61,510 nucleotides of DNA from Gammaproteobacteria bacterium (GCA_021772935.1 JAJFLA010000006.1:1-61510), one strand, 5' to 3'. Shown: positions 8,834 to 17,756, counted from the stretch's first letter. Notes: generated by a model not told the origin, from the letters alone. Numbers and translations are program-made.

Positions 8834-10005
8834 ACAGAAAACTTCTGCTGCAAAGCAGCGTGCGCAGCATGTTCCGCAACAAACTCAGGACACTGTTTAT
8901 GAGCATTGGTGTCATGATTGGCGTGGCCACACTGATCGCCGGCCAATCACTTGGCAACGGTGCCGGGCAACAGGTCACAAAACGGGTCAACAAGGTGTTT
9001 AGCCCGGGTACCATTTATCTTGTTTCACAAACCCTGGCCTACGGCGATATTGAAGCCATAGAGCAGCAAATGGACCAGGTCGTCGCCAGTGCACCGCGCT
9101 ATGGAGGGGCCGAATCCGAGATCAGTTACCAGGCTACGAACCGCCAGGCGGCGGTCTTCGGGCACACCGAAAAAGGTGAGCTTGTATGGAACCGGGGCGT
9201 GACCGAAGGGCGTTATATCAACCGTCGTGATCTCGCCAAAACAGCCCGGGTTGCGTTGATTGGTCACCGCCTGGCTGAATTGTTATTTGGTGTTGATGGA
9301 GATCCGATCGACAAGGAAATTCTGATCGGCTCGGTACCATTTCGGGTCGTGGGCATACTCGAATCCGCCGGCATTGATCCGCATGGCGAGGACCGCGATG
9401 AAGATATTTTTATACCGATCACAACGGCAATGCGGCGTCTGAGTAATACTGAATACATCGGCGTCGCCAAGCTGGTTATCGATAATCACGATCTGGTTGA
9501 TGATGACGCGGACCAAATTACGGCCATCATGCGCGAGCAACACAATATTGCCGCCGGAGAGGACGATGATTTTGCGATTTACACCTCAAAATTCGTCGGT
9601 CGTATGATCGCCCGCGCCAACCGTATTTTGAATGTCTACATGGTAGCGGCCGCGGCTGTCGTGTTGCTGGTGGCAGCCATCGTGATCGCCAGCATCATGC
9701 TGGTGGTGGTGCGCGAACGGATCGCTGAAATTGGTCTACGTAAGGCCCTGGGTGCGACCGAGAAAAATATTGGCTTTCAGTTTCTCGCCGAGGTCGTGGC
9801 GGTGACCCTGGTTTCGGGTGTGCTCGGAATCGGCTTGGGGATGGCTGCCGCAAAACTGGTATCAATGCAATTCGCTGTGCCAGTGATGCTGACGACAAAC
9901 TCAGTTGTCCTGGCGTTGGCGGCAGCGGTCATTGTCGGGATTGTCGCTGGGATTGCACCGGCACGCAGGGCAGCCCGTCTTGACCCGGTTGAAGCCCTGC
10001 GGTGA
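8830..10005 (+). CDS. ABC transporter permease (MacB/FtsX type), first of two
   Basis: The 391-residue protein has the MacB topology. One N-terminal transmembrane helix (about 18-40) is followed by a large periplasmic domain (about 45-270). Three C-terminal helices surround the VRERIAEIGLRKALGA cytoplasmic motif, and the protein ends with PARRAARLDPVEALR, a typical end of the family. It overlaps the genes on both sides by 4 bp. With the second permease it probably forms a heterodimer, as in DevC- or LolC/E-like systems. Confidence 0.9.
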   Translation: MNRKLLLQSSVRSMFRNKLRTLFMSIGVMIGVATLIAGQSLGNGAGQQVTKRVNKVFSPGTIYLVSQTLAYGDIEAIEQQMDQVVASAPRYGGAESEISYQATNRQAAVFGHTEKGELVWNRGVTEGRYINRRDLAKTARVALIGHRLAELLFGVDGDPIDKEILIGSVPFRVVGILESAGIDPHGEDRDEDIFIPITTAMRRLSNTEYIGVAKLVIDNHDLVDDDADQITAIMREQHNIAAGEDDDFAIYTSKFVGRMIARANRILNVYMVAAAAVVLLVAAIVIASIMLVVVRERIAEIGLRKALGATEKNIGFQFLAEVVAVTLVSGVLGIGLGMAAAKLVSMQFAVPVMLTTNSVVLALAAAVIVGIVAGIAPARRAARLDPVEALR

Positions 10006-11219
10006 ATTGGGGACGCAACTTCAGGCTGTCGGTCCAGGCACTGTCACGGGCCCGTGTGCGCACGCTGCTGTCAGCCAGCAGCATGATGATCGGCATCGCT
10101 GCGGTCACCCTGCTGTTCGGGGTCGGCGCCGGGGCGGAAAAGGCCTACCAGGCAGCACTGGAGACCATGGGTAAAAATCTGCTGTCGGTAGGCGCCCAGC
10201 GCAAACCAGGCAATGCCCTGCGGGGCAGCAGCCAACGCTACCAGACCTTGACCCTGGCGGATTGGCACGTCATCAATGATGAGCTCGACAGTGTCGAGCG
10301 GGCCGCACCCATCGCGATGAACAGTTTCGCCCTGCGTTATGGTGGTAAGTCGGTCAACATGACTGTGATTGGCACCTCGCCTGAATTCCAGGTCACCAAC
10401 AACCAGTTACTGAAAGAAGGGCGTTTCATCGATGAGTTTGATCTGCGCAAGGTGAGTCGCGTAGCGGTGATTGGCTCCCAGGTAGCGTTTGAGCTTTTTC
10501 AAGGCGTCTCAGCACTGGGTGAACGGCTACTGGTCGGTGGCGCACCGTTCACCGTGATCGGAGTGCTGGAAGAAAAAGGTGCCGACATAACCGGCTCGCC
10601 CCAGGACAACCGCATCCTGGTACCGGTCACCACCGCGCTGCAACGATTGTTGGCGGTTGATTACATCGACCGGATTTTTGTCCAGGCCGTCTCAAAGGCC
10701 ATGATCGGCTCGGCCATGGGTGAGCTTCAAGAGTTGTTACGCTCGCGCCATTCGCTGACAGCCACCAGCGCCGATGACTTCACGATTCGTGACCAGGCTG
10801 CCTTGCTGAGCACACTGGATAAGACCGACAAGAGCCTGTCCCGCTTCCTGACCGGCATCGCGGCATTGACCCTGGGGCTGGCGAGTGTTGGTTTGATGGC
10901 GGTTTCTTTACTGGCGGTACGTGAACGCCAGGGTGAAATCGGTTTGCGTCTGGCGCTCGGGGCCTTGCCGCGACAGGTTCTGGCGCAGTTCCTGTCCGAG
11001 GCGGTGATTATTGCCCTGCTCGGTGCCACGGCGGGTTTGCTCGTGGGGGTTTTTGGCATTATTGTGGGGGCATGGCTATTAGGCTGGCAACTGGCACTAA
11101 CCGGAATGAGCGTGTTGTATACCTTTCTAATCTCCCTGCTGTTGTCATTGCTGTTCGGGGCCTACCCTGCCTTGCGTGCGGCGAGGCTCGATCCAATCAT
11201 CGCCTTGCGGGGTGCGTAA
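10002..11219 (+). CDS. ABC transporter permease (MacB/FtsX type), second of two
   Basis: The 405-residue protein starts with GTG in a GTGA overlap with the preceding permease stop. It has an N-terminal helix in a LLSASSMMIGIAAVTLLFGV context, a large periplasmic domain, and three C-terminal helices with VRERQGEIGLRLALGALPRQ. It ends PALRAARLDPIIALRGA. It resembles the first permease in organisation but has clearly diverged, consistent with an old duplication and heterodimer formation. It lies 32 bp before the response regulator. Confidence 0.9.
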   Translation: MNWGRNFRLSVQALSRARVRTLLSASSMMIGIAAVTLLFGVGAGAEKAYQAALETMGKNLLSVGAQRKPGNALRGSSQRYQTLTLADWHVINDELDSVERAAPIAMNSFALRYGGKSVNMTVIGTSPEFQVTNNQLLKEGRFIDEFDLRKVSRVAVIGSQVAFELFQGVSALGERLLVGGAPFTVIGVLEEKGADITGSPQDNRILVPVTTALQRLLAVDYIDRIFVQAVSKAMIGSAMGELQELLRSRHSLTATSADDFTIRDQAALLSTLDKTDKSLSRFLTGIAALTLGLASVGLMAVSLLAVRERQGEIGLRLALGALPRQVLAQFLSEAVIIALLGATAGLLVGVFGIIVGAWLLGWQLALTGMSVLYTFLISLLLSLLFGAYPALRAARLDPIIALRGA

Positions 11220-11251
11220 CGGCATGACCAGCGCAAAATGAGTACCGGCAA

Positions 11252-11959
11252 ATGACCCGTTCCGGGGCAGCACAAAACCACCTGTTGATGATCGACGATG
11301 ATGCCGATCTAAACGCGTTGGTGACCGAATACCTGGCACGTTTTGGTCACCGCCTGGTGACCGCCACTACTGCCGCCAGGGGCATGGCGGAATTACGCCG
11401 TGAACGACCGGACCTGATCATCCTCGATATCATGCTGCCCGATACCGATGGCTTGACCTTGTGCCGTGAGATCAGCGCCGAATTTGATGTGCCGATCATC
11501 ATGCTGACCGCCCGTGGCGAGGTCGCCGACCGTGTGCTGGGCCTTGAACTGGGTGCCGACGATTACCTGTCCAAGCCGTTTGAGCCTCGCGAATTGGTCG
11601 CGCGAATCCAATCCATTATCCGCAGATCAGCCATCCGGCAGAGCGCAACGGCCCTGGAAAGCGATGGACTCAACCTGGAAAAGGAAACCCGGCGGGTCGA
11701 GTTGGATGGCGAGCTAATCGACCTGACAACCATGGAATTCGAGCTATTATGCGTGCTGATGGAGAGCCACGGCCGGGTCATGTCGCGCAACCACCTGATC
11801 GAGCGGCTGCGGGGCATCGATACGGATGTCTACGACCGCTCGGTCGATATGCTGGTCAGCCGTCTGCGTGACAAGCTGGGTGATGATTCGCACACACCAC
11901 GCTTTATCAAGACCGTGCGTCTGACCGGCTATCAATTTGTAGGCGGATCAAGCTCGTGA
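11252..11959 (+). CDS. OmpR-family response regulator
   Basis: The 235-residue protein has a receiver domain (about 8-120) with acidic pocket IDDDAD, phosphoacceptor Asp in LIILDIMLP, Thr in MLTARG and Lys in YLSKPF. A C-terminal winged helix (about 135-232) ends in RLRDKLGDD and TVRLTGYQFV. It is of the CpxR/RstA type. It is cotranscribed with the exporter and 8 bp upstream of its kinase, so it probably controls this operon and perhaps the divergent secreted protein in response to envelope conditions. Confidence 0.9.
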   Translation: MTRSGAAQNHLLMIDDDADLNALVTEYLARFGHRLVTATTAARGMAELRRERPDLIILDIMLPDTDGLTLCREISAEFDVPIIMLTARGEVADRVLGLELGADDYLSKPFEPRELVARIQSIIRRSAIRQSATALESDGLNLEKETRRVELDGELIDLTTMEFELLCVLMESHGRVMSRNHLIERLRGIDTDVYDRSVDMLVSRLRDKLGDDSHTPRFIKTVRLTGYQFVGGSSS

Positions 11960-11966
11960 GCAACAC

Positions 11967-13286
11967 ATGAAGCAGCCAATAACACCGGACAAGGCAGAAA
12001 CAGCGGGTGGCTCAAGCCTGATCATGCGCTTTGCCACCGCGACTGGCCTGCTGGCCGTGGTCGTGGTGTTGCTGGCCGTCCTTTTTTTCCACGCCATGAG
12101 TGGCGATATCTTTCAGGTGGCGTTTCAATCACCGTTAGAAGAGTGGAGCGCAACGGTGGCGGGCCATATTGGCAGTGACGTTTCCAAGGCACAGGCGGTC
12201 GCCAAAATCCACAAGGTTGGCATCATTATCTCCTCGCCCGATGGGCATTATGCCTTTGGCCCGGATGGCGAGCCAGCCGACCCTGAGGCCCTGTTGAATG
12301 ACACTGCGCGGTTTCGGAAAATTGAGGTCCACATCCAGCACGGCACGCAAGTGCAACCATTGACCTATTCATTCATGCTGGATAAAGAGCAGCTCGATGA
12401 ACAGCACAGTCCATTATTATTTGGCCTGATCTTTTTGCTGTTGATAACCATTGGTCTCGCCTATGCCATCCAGCTCCACCTGTTGCGCCCGTTGAAATGG
12501 CTGCACAGTGGTGTGGATGCTGTATCGGGAGGTGATTTTTCAAGCAAGGTGCCGGTGGTGCGCAACGATGAAATCGGCAGAGTGGCGCGGGCGTTTAACC
12601 AGATGACCGGTCGTGTACAACAGATGATGGATGACCGCGAACGCCTGCTGGCCGACGTCAGCCACGAGCTGCGCTCACCCCTGGCCCGGATAAAAGTTGC
12701 ACTCGAACTTCTGCCCGAAGGTGATAAACGTGACGCTATTGGCCAGGACATCAGAGAGATGGAAACCCTGACAACCGTGTTGTTGGAGCGTGAACAAATC
12801 AGAAACCAGGCCAGCCACGCCAGTATCGAAATGCTCAACCTGGTTACCATCGCGGGTGAGGTGATCGATGGGTTTAGCGACGCACCACCGGGGGTGGAAT
12901 TGAACGTGCCGCCACAAAGCATGCGGGTCAACGGCGATGCTGCCCTGATCAAAATTCTGCTTCAGAACCTGGTAGACAACGCCGTAAAATTTTCACTGGC
13001 CGACAGCAAACCAGTTGCAGTCAGTCTTTTGCAAAATAGTGATGAGGTTCAAATCCTCGTTGAGGACGACGGCCCCGGTATCGCAGCAGACCAGGTAGAA
13101 AAAATATTGCAGCCGTTCGTAAAACTCAACCCCGCCAGGGGCCACCGGACGGGTTATGGTTTGGGTCTCAACCTGTGCCAGAGAATCGTACAAGCGCAGG
13201 CAGGCAGCATAGAAATCCACCCGCGTGAACCTCGCGGCACCGGGGTGTTGGTCAGGCTTCCAAAGACAGGGGATCGACAAGTTTAA
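11967..13286 (+). CDS. Sensor histidine kinase (CpxA/RstB type)
   Basis: The 439-residue protein has two membrane helices (about 27-47 and 148-170) flanking a short periplasmic sensor, then a HAMP domain (LLRPLKWLHSGVDAVSGGDF). The HisKA box is ADVSHELRSPLARIK (His near 233). The ATPase has N box LLQNLVDNAVKFS, G1 DDGPGIAAD and G2 GYGLGLNLC. It is the partner of the upstream response regulator. The last residues (GDRQV) and the stop codon are encoded by the left end of an inserted IS6-type fragment, so the original C-terminus was slightly different. The catalytic parts are complete. Confidence 0.9.
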   Translation: MKQPITPDKAETAGGSSLIMRFATATGLLAVVVVLLAVLFFHAMSGDIFQVAFQSPLEEWSATVAGHIGSDVSKAQAVAKIHKVGIIISSPDGHYAFGPDGEPADPEALLNDTARFRKIEVHIQHGTQVQPLTYSFMLDKEQLDEQHSPLLFGLIFLLLITIGLAYAIQLHLLRPLKWLHSGVDAVSGGDFSSKVPVVRNDEIGRVARAFNQMTGRVQQMMDDRERLLADVSHELRSPLARIKVALELLPEGDKRDAIGQDIREMETLTTVLLEREQIRNQASHASIEMLNLVTIAGEVIDGFSDAPPGVELNVPPQSMRVNGDAALIKILLQNLVDNAVKFSLADSKPVAVSLLQNSDEVQILVEDDGPGIAADQVEKILQPFVKLNPARGHRTGYGLGLNLCQRIVQAQAGSIEIHPREPRGTGVLVRLPKTGDRQV

Positions 13287-13423
13287 CTGGCCGAAATTGA
13301 TAGAGTCGGTAGATGAATACTTATAAACGCCACGATTCCCGCCAGATATCATTTCCTATGCTGTCTGGCTCTACCACAGATTCAACCTAAGCCAACGCGA
13401 TATAGAGGACCTCATGGCTGAAC
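13271..13423 (+). mobile_element. IS6-type left-end fragment, copy 1
   Basis: 148 bp (13276-13423) are about 93% identical to 25521-25668. They resemble the left end of the deleted IS6 element at 44584. After a terminal-repeat-like GATCGACAAGTTTAAC comes a broken transposase N-terminus (SYAVWLYHRFNL, then DIEDLMAE). Both copies break off at the same point. The sequence contributes the kinase stop codon. Bases 13424-13495 show no gene. Confidence 0.7.
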
Positions 13424-13496
13424 GGGATGGGGCAGGCGCAGAGGTTCGTGGCCGGGAGGCTAGTGTAGTGTCCTATACTAGCTCTACTACGCCCAG

Positions 13497-13520
13497 AAAA
13501 AACCTGAAGGCTCCGGGCCT
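13497..13520 (-). terminator. Rho-independent terminator of the minus-strand CruF/ABC cluster
   Basis: On the minus strand, AGGCCCGGAGCCT forms a short GC-rich hairpin. It is followed four bases later by TTTTTT, just beyond the stop of the LolA-like gene. Confidence 0.5.
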
Positions 13521-13525
13521 CATGC

Positions 13526-14272
13526 TCAGTGGGATTTGCCAGCACCCTTACGGAAGCCGACGACCTCCATCAAAACCCGCCCATCGGGTATCTCAATAAT
13601 GGCTCGACGAATGCCCCGCCAACTGCCTGTCCTACCGATTTCCAGTACTTTGATTCTCCTCAATATCATTCCATGATGATCAATCCGATCAAAATACACA
13701 GGATCTCCGGAATCTGTATCTAAGGTCACCAGGGTACTTACCCAGCTATTTTCGAAGGCTGCATTGGCCAGCCTCACCTGATAATCCTGCCGGGGAAGCT
13801 GCTTTGTTGTGGCAACAAGAGGACTCTTTTCAACCACCCAAGTACCGCATGCTCCAACCAGGATTTCTTCCCACGGCAGTATTGAACCCGGAAATAGCAT
13901 TTCAGGCTCAGGAATTAATGCATCAGAACCAGACCCACAATTGGAAACACCACCCGTCGAGAGACACTGCAAACAAAGCGTCTGTAGCGAGGTGTCATCC
14001 CCTTTGATTTTAAACTGCAATGTATCGCCCTCGGGATCAGCATCACGCGTCGCATTAAGATACACAATATTACGATCACCATTATTACTACGGCTAGTTA
14101 TGCGTATTTTGACCCGATAATCTTTCCCGGACCGATTAAGTAACGTGGTTAAACGCTTGATCGTTGTATCACCCCCCTCGTCCGATTTGGCTGGCGGCTG
14201 CCGTGCTGATACCAAGCTCGCTGACAGTAGAGTAATCACACATAACAAAGCTCGTAACTTAAGAGCCATCAC
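13526..14272 (-). CDS. Exported LolA-like (outer-membrane lipoprotein-sorting-like) protein
   Basis: The 248-residue product has a signal peptide (LRALLCVITLLSASLVSARQ) and a beta-rich domain. The C-terminal half reads YFDRIDHHGMILRRIKVLEI, then RRAIIEIPDGRVLMEVVGF. This matches the half-barrel carrier style of LolA-like lipoprotein-sorting proteins (moderate confidence). Four Cys residues cluster at LCLQCLSTGGVSNCG and GACG. The start overlaps the permease stop by 4 bp, so the two are probably translationally coupled. That pairing suggests a periplasmic carrier that takes a lipid or lipoprotein from the ABC permease; this is inference. Confidence 0.55.
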   Translation of the reverse strand: MMALKLRALLCVITLLSASLVSARQPPAKSDEGGDTTIKRLTTLLNRSGKDYRVKIRITSRSNNGDRNIVYLNATRDADPEGDTLQFKIKGDDTSLQTLCLQCLSTGGVSNCGSGSDALIPEPEMLFPGSILPWEEILVGACGTWVVEKSPLVATTKQLPRQDYQVRLANAAFENSWVSTLVTLDTDSGDPVYFDRIDHHGMILRRIKVLEIGRTGSWRGIRRAIIEIPDGRVLMEVVGFRKGAGKSH

Positions 14273-15408
14273 TTGCGTAGTGCCTCACTGGTAGTAATAT
14301 TCAGGGTGAAATAAATAGGTAATGCTGCACCAATGGTTGCGATGACTACGGTTGAAATACCCAGCCACATGATTTGTTGTAATGTCACTATACTTTGAGA
14401 ATATACCCCCAGAGTCTGAACATAGATCAGCGATGCTTTCATTCCAACAAGACCTATCAATCCTCCAATTAGCGCAGCAACAGTAGCCAAAACAGCCGTC
14501 TCCAGCAAAACCAGCATAGACACACGCGTTGCAGACCAACCCATAGCACGTAAAACCGCCAACTCCTGTCGCCTTTCGCTAACCGTAAGCACCATAATAG
14601 TACTGATTATGAGTATCGATAGCAGCGCATTGGCAACCAGAATGATACGCCCAAGCCCCCGCACGGAGGCCGTCAACTGGTTCTTCTGCAAAAACTCTTC
14701 GGTTGTAACGACTTTTAGTATCGGATTAATAGCCTCAATTTCTTCCATCAGCTGCCATCGAGACGACTCGGTCAGATCTTGATCAAGATTGATAAAAATA
14801 AATGTGACTGTTTCACGCGCACTCGTCAACTGCTGTAGATCATCAAGCCGCATGAACAACACACCGCTTTCAAAAAAACTATTGGCTTCAAAAAAATCAA
14901 TGATCTCAAAATCCCCCAGATTGAGCTCAATTGTTTTACCCGGCGTCAAATCGTGTAGTGAAGCCGCCGTGCGCCCGATCAAAACTTGCCCTTGTTGTAA
15001 CTCAATAACTTCGCCCCCCTGACGATAACTGATCTCCTGATAACCTGGCGGCCAGCCATAGACCAGTATGCCGCTATCGTTATCCAGCAATAACGAGTCA
15101 ATGAGTGCAGCCTGCGCACCTTGCACACCATCAATTTTTCTAACCTGATCGACAAATGTCTCGCTGATGCGACTGGTCATGGGGTTGGACTTGTTAGCCT
15201 GCATCAGCATCAAGTCGACCTGGCGTGAGGCATAGCCTTGCTGCACGGTTGCCTCCAGTGATTCAGATACGCCAACCATGGTCATGCCACCACCCATTGC
15301 AACCGCGATACTCAAAACAGCGATAAGTGCGCGCAATGGCCGACAGCTGATACTATCTATGATCAACGACACCAGCCCGTATTGATCAACCTGCCTGAAC
15401 CAGCTCAT
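14269..15408 (-). CDS. ABC transporter permease (FtsX/MacB/LolE type)
   Basis: The 379-residue protein has an N-terminal helix (LIAVLSIAVAMGGGMTMVGV), a periplasmic domain of about 200 residues and three C-terminal helices. The conserved SERRQELAVLRAMGWSATRV is present, and it ends LNITTSEALRK. The start overlaps the ATPase stop by one base and the end overlaps the LolA-like gene. It is the only permease of this cluster, so a homodimer with the ATPase is expected. Confidence 0.85.
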   Translation of the reverse strand: MSWFRQVDQYGLVSLIIDSISCRPLRALIAVLSIAVAMGGGMTMVGVSESLEATVQQGYASRQVDLMLMQANKSNPMTSRISETFVDQVRKIDGVQGAQAALIDSLLLDNDSGILVYGWPPGYQEISYRQGGEVIELQQGQVLIGRTAASLHDLTPGKTIELNLGDFEIIDFFEANSFFESGVLFMRLDDLQQLTSARETVTFIFINLDQDLTESSRWQLMEEIEAINPILKVVTTEEFLQKNQLTASVRGLGRIILVANALLSILIISTIMVLTVSERRQELAVLRAMGWSATRVSMLVLLETAVLATVAALIGGLIGLVGMKASLIYVQTLGVYSQSIVTLQQIMWLGISTVVIATIGAALPIYFTLNITTSEALRK

Positions 15409-16061
15409 TACTCAACCACCCTGCCATCTTCCAGGCGGATGCTGCGTTGACAGATTTTAGCAACCTCATCATCATGCGTGGCGACGATCAATGTGCCCTG
15501 ATGTGAACTCATATAGTTTGCAACTATCGACAACAATTTTTTGCTGGATGCCTTGTCCAGATTACCGGTGGGTTCATCTGCAAGCAGCAACTGTGGCTGG
15601 TTGGCAATACTTCGACAGAAAGCAACCCGTTGGCGCTCCCCACCGGAAAGCAGCGCTGCCCTGGAATGAAGTCGGTCACCAAGCCCAACCTCTTTAAGCA
15701 GTTTGCAGCTATTGAGGTATCTCTGCTGTGCTTTTCGGCACGTTGGAAAAAGTGCAAGTTCAACATTCCTAACCGCACTCAGGTGATCCAGCAGATTAAA
15801 TTGCTGGAACAGGAAGCCAATAATATTCTGATGGAATTTATCAGGCTGTTGGGTGCTGACAGGCTCCCCGGCGACCCGCACAGTTCCCGAAGATGGCGTT
15901 TCGAAACCAGCAATAATATTGAGTAACGTTGACTTGCCACTACCTGAAGCCCCCAGCAAAGCAACTGTTTCACCGGCGGTGATCGACAAAGAGACATCAT
16001 CCAGTGCTCTGATCACACCGCCGTAGACACGACTGATGTTTTGCAGTTCAAGCAGTGCCAT
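15408..16061 (-). CDS. ABC transporter ATP-binding protein (LolD/MacB type)
   Basis: About 217 residues carry Walker A GASGSGKST, Q-loop LFQQFNLLDHL, signature LSGGERQR, Walker B LLLADEPTG and switch His VATHDDE. These are LolD/MacB-branch hallmarks. I chose the start that gives MALLELQNISRVYGG, the normal family N-terminus. An upstream ATG at 16088 would add nine residues and has AGGAGAGG 13 bases ahead. Either start lies inside the 3' end of the CruF-like gene, so the four genes form one tightly packed operon. Confidence 0.88.
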   Translation of the reverse strand: MALLELQNISRVYGGVIRALDDVSLSITAGETVALLGASGSGKSTLLNIIAGFETPSSGTVRVAGEPVSTQQPDKFHQNIIGFLFQQFNLLDHLSAVRNVELALFPTCRKAQQRYLNSCKLLKEVGLGDRLHSRAALLSGGERQRVAFCRSIANQPQLLLADEPTGNLDKASSKKLLSIVANYMSSHQGTLIVATHDDEVAKICQRSIRLEDGRVVE

Positions 16062-17001
16062 TTTGCTCGCTCGTGGACAAACTGGCATTCGTTCTAATTT
16101 GCCTCTCCTTCCACAGCCTCAAATAAAGGAAGGGAACAATCATTGTTGATGTCAACAATAATGGCAGCAGGTTGTTAAATTCGTAACCAATCAACGTCCC
16201 TGCAACAACGACCCAAAAAAGAATGAGACCCATCAATAAACCATCCAGAGGAATAGAAACAGTTACCGCATGTTGAAACCAACGCCTTTGTATGTAAAAA
16301 AATGAAGAATAAATAAACAGACCAACCCAGAACCAGCCAAGAAAGTTCAGCATCGGTGCACCGAAGTAATACCCTTGCTGAACCCATGTCCAGTATCCAG
16401 TGTAAACAGATATGGGCTCCAGATATACATCACAGGAAACCAGCAACAAAGAACAAATAATGACCTGTTTCAGCAGTATTCCATGTTTTAATTTAGTAGG
16501 TTTACCAGCACTTGCAGCAGAATGATCATGCGCCAGCCAGGGACGCAACAAAATAAGCGGTGTACAGCAAAATATGAACCAGGCGAGAGGAATTGCCAGG
16601 GGCAACTGATCGGTAATCCGCGGTTCAATATGGGGGTTGTAATAATAGAGACTGCCAAATGTTAAACCGGAACTCAAACCCAAAATTTCTGCCAGTGATG
16701 ACACCAGACTACTGAGAAGAAACAGGATAAGTGCCAAACTGAATGACCAAGTAATTACCATATAGGCAAAAAAAGCTACCGATGCAACGATGATGATGTA
16801 AAGAAATGAATCTGATGCCTGCGCCCAGTCAAAAACCGGGCTGAGAGGGTAGAGATAGATAAACCTTGCCAAAAGCAAACTGGACACCAGAAACAATCCT
16901 ATTGCAATAGCATGAAGCCATGCATCCCATGTGGGGTTTTTGCATATTTGCAGTATTGAGCGCCCTGTGTATTTGAGCATAATGCTCATCGAGTCAGCCA
17001 T
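16048..17001 (-). CDS. CruF-like carotenoid-biosynthesis membrane protein
   Basis: The 317-residue protein has about eight membrane helices. It carries the blocks of the CruF/DUF422 family (carotenoid 1',2'-hydratase type): SSLAEILGLSSGLTFGSLYY, then LPLAIPLAWFIFC, then CDVYLEPISVYTGYWTWVQQ and YYFGAPMLNFLGWFW. The family hydrates psi ends of carotenoids. No phytoene synthase or desaturase is in the window, so a different isoprenoid or lipid substrate is possible. It overlaps the ABC ATPase, which ties it functionally to the transporter. Confidence is good for the family and low for the substrate. Confidence 0.75.
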   Translation of the reverse strand: MADSMSIMLKYTGRSILQICKNPTWDAWLHAIAIGLFLVSSLLLARFIYLYPLSPVFDWAQASDSFLYIIIVASVAFFAYMVITWSFSLALILFLLSSLVSSLAEILGLSSGLTFGSLYYYNPHIEPRITDQLPLAIPLAWFIFCCTPLILLRPWLAHDHSAASAGKPTKLKHGILLKQVIICSLLLVSCDVYLEPISVYTGYWTWVQQGYYFGAPMLNFLGWFWVGLFIYSSFFYIQRRWFQHAVTVSIPLDGLLMGLILFWVVVAGTLIGYEFNNLLPLLLTSTMIVPFLYLRLWKERQIRTNASLSTSEQNGTA

Positions 17002-17050
17002 ACCTTCAAATCCTTCTGCAACCAGCAGTTCTAATACATCATTAATCGTT

Positions 17051-17135
17051 TTATCCTATATACAGCAGGCCATGGGTATCACCTCTCACTCTTTACTTTG
17101 GCGGTAAAAAATCGAAAGGATAAACCATGGCCTGC
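17051..17135. other. Two crossing inverted repeats upstream of the CruF-like operon
   Basis: GCAGGCCATGG (17065-17075) pairs with CCATGGCCTGC (17125-17135). TTTATCCT (17051-17058) pairs with AGGATAAA (17117-17124). The pairs interleave, so they would form alternative structures or a pseudoknot in RNA. The position is 50-135 bp upstream of the CruF-like start. Confidence 0.4.
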
Positions 17136-17352
17136 TTCTAAATAAGCCTCAGGTCAAATTACAGAAAGAATGTTGCACTACCACCCTGCCTCTTTATATA
17201 AAACGTAATTGGGCTAATAAATAGCTCAAAATAAAAAAATCTAATACTTGTAAAAGTTTCCAAAAGCACTGTCATGCCGTGCCATAGAAAATGTCGTCCC
17301 GGCCCAGCTCGCTACGCGCATCCATGCGCTCACATGACATTAGTTAATCCAT

Positions 17353-17406
17353 GCGGGTCATAGACAAGCGTTGGGCCGGCACCGTTGGTCTTGCGATGTA
17401 ACGGCA
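17353..17406 (-). pseudogene. IS91-type transposase fragment, short copy
   Basis: 54 bp nearly identical to 5621-5674. On the minus strand it encodes CRYIARPTVPAQRLSMTR of the IS91-type transposase and is then lost on both sides. Within 17002-17350 nothing else gene-like is seen except the crossing inverted repeats. Confidence 0.65.
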
Positions 17407-17419
17407 TCAACAGTAATTT

Positions 17420-17575
17420 TTATCGCTTTGCTGGTGGCCCAGGTAGTGGCCCCCGTGGGTATGGCGGTGCCCATCGGGTTGAATAACCAGCTTTGATGGC
17501 AGCGAACCGGGATTTTACTTCATCATCCCATTTCTCATTAGATCCTTTGTAGTGCTCATCAAGAAACCTAAACAC
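17420..17575 (-). other. Short coding-like minus-strand stretch (unidentified)
   Basis: A 51-codon minus-strand frame with GTG start reads FRFLDEHYKGSNEKWDDEVK and ends PPYPRGPLPGPPAKR. The composition is protein-like. Its first codons overlap the nrtS repeat on the opposite strand. I do not recognise it. It may be the fused end of a lost gene. Confidence 0.25.
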
Positions 17576-17750
17576 CTCCTTTTATGACTGTATTATTTAT
17601 CACCAACAAGCGATTTGGCTGCTTACTATAGAAACAAGGTTATCGAAATGGGTCACAACCGCACTCTCAAATGACGTCGTTCTCAATTCTTTTAAGGTAT
17701 CAATGGTAGTGGGTACGATTTTGGCGCTTATCAATCACGGCTCAGCGATA
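17549..17750 (+). pseudogene. Truncated second copy of the nrtS-like repeat
   Basis: Nearly identical to 3332-3532. The start codon is changed (ATG to ATA). The reading frame keeps VSMVVGTILALINHGSAI and then stops matching NrtS seven bases before the CPBP gene stop. It cannot encode a functional NrtS. Confidence 0.75.
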
Positions 17751-17756
17751 ATTGAC

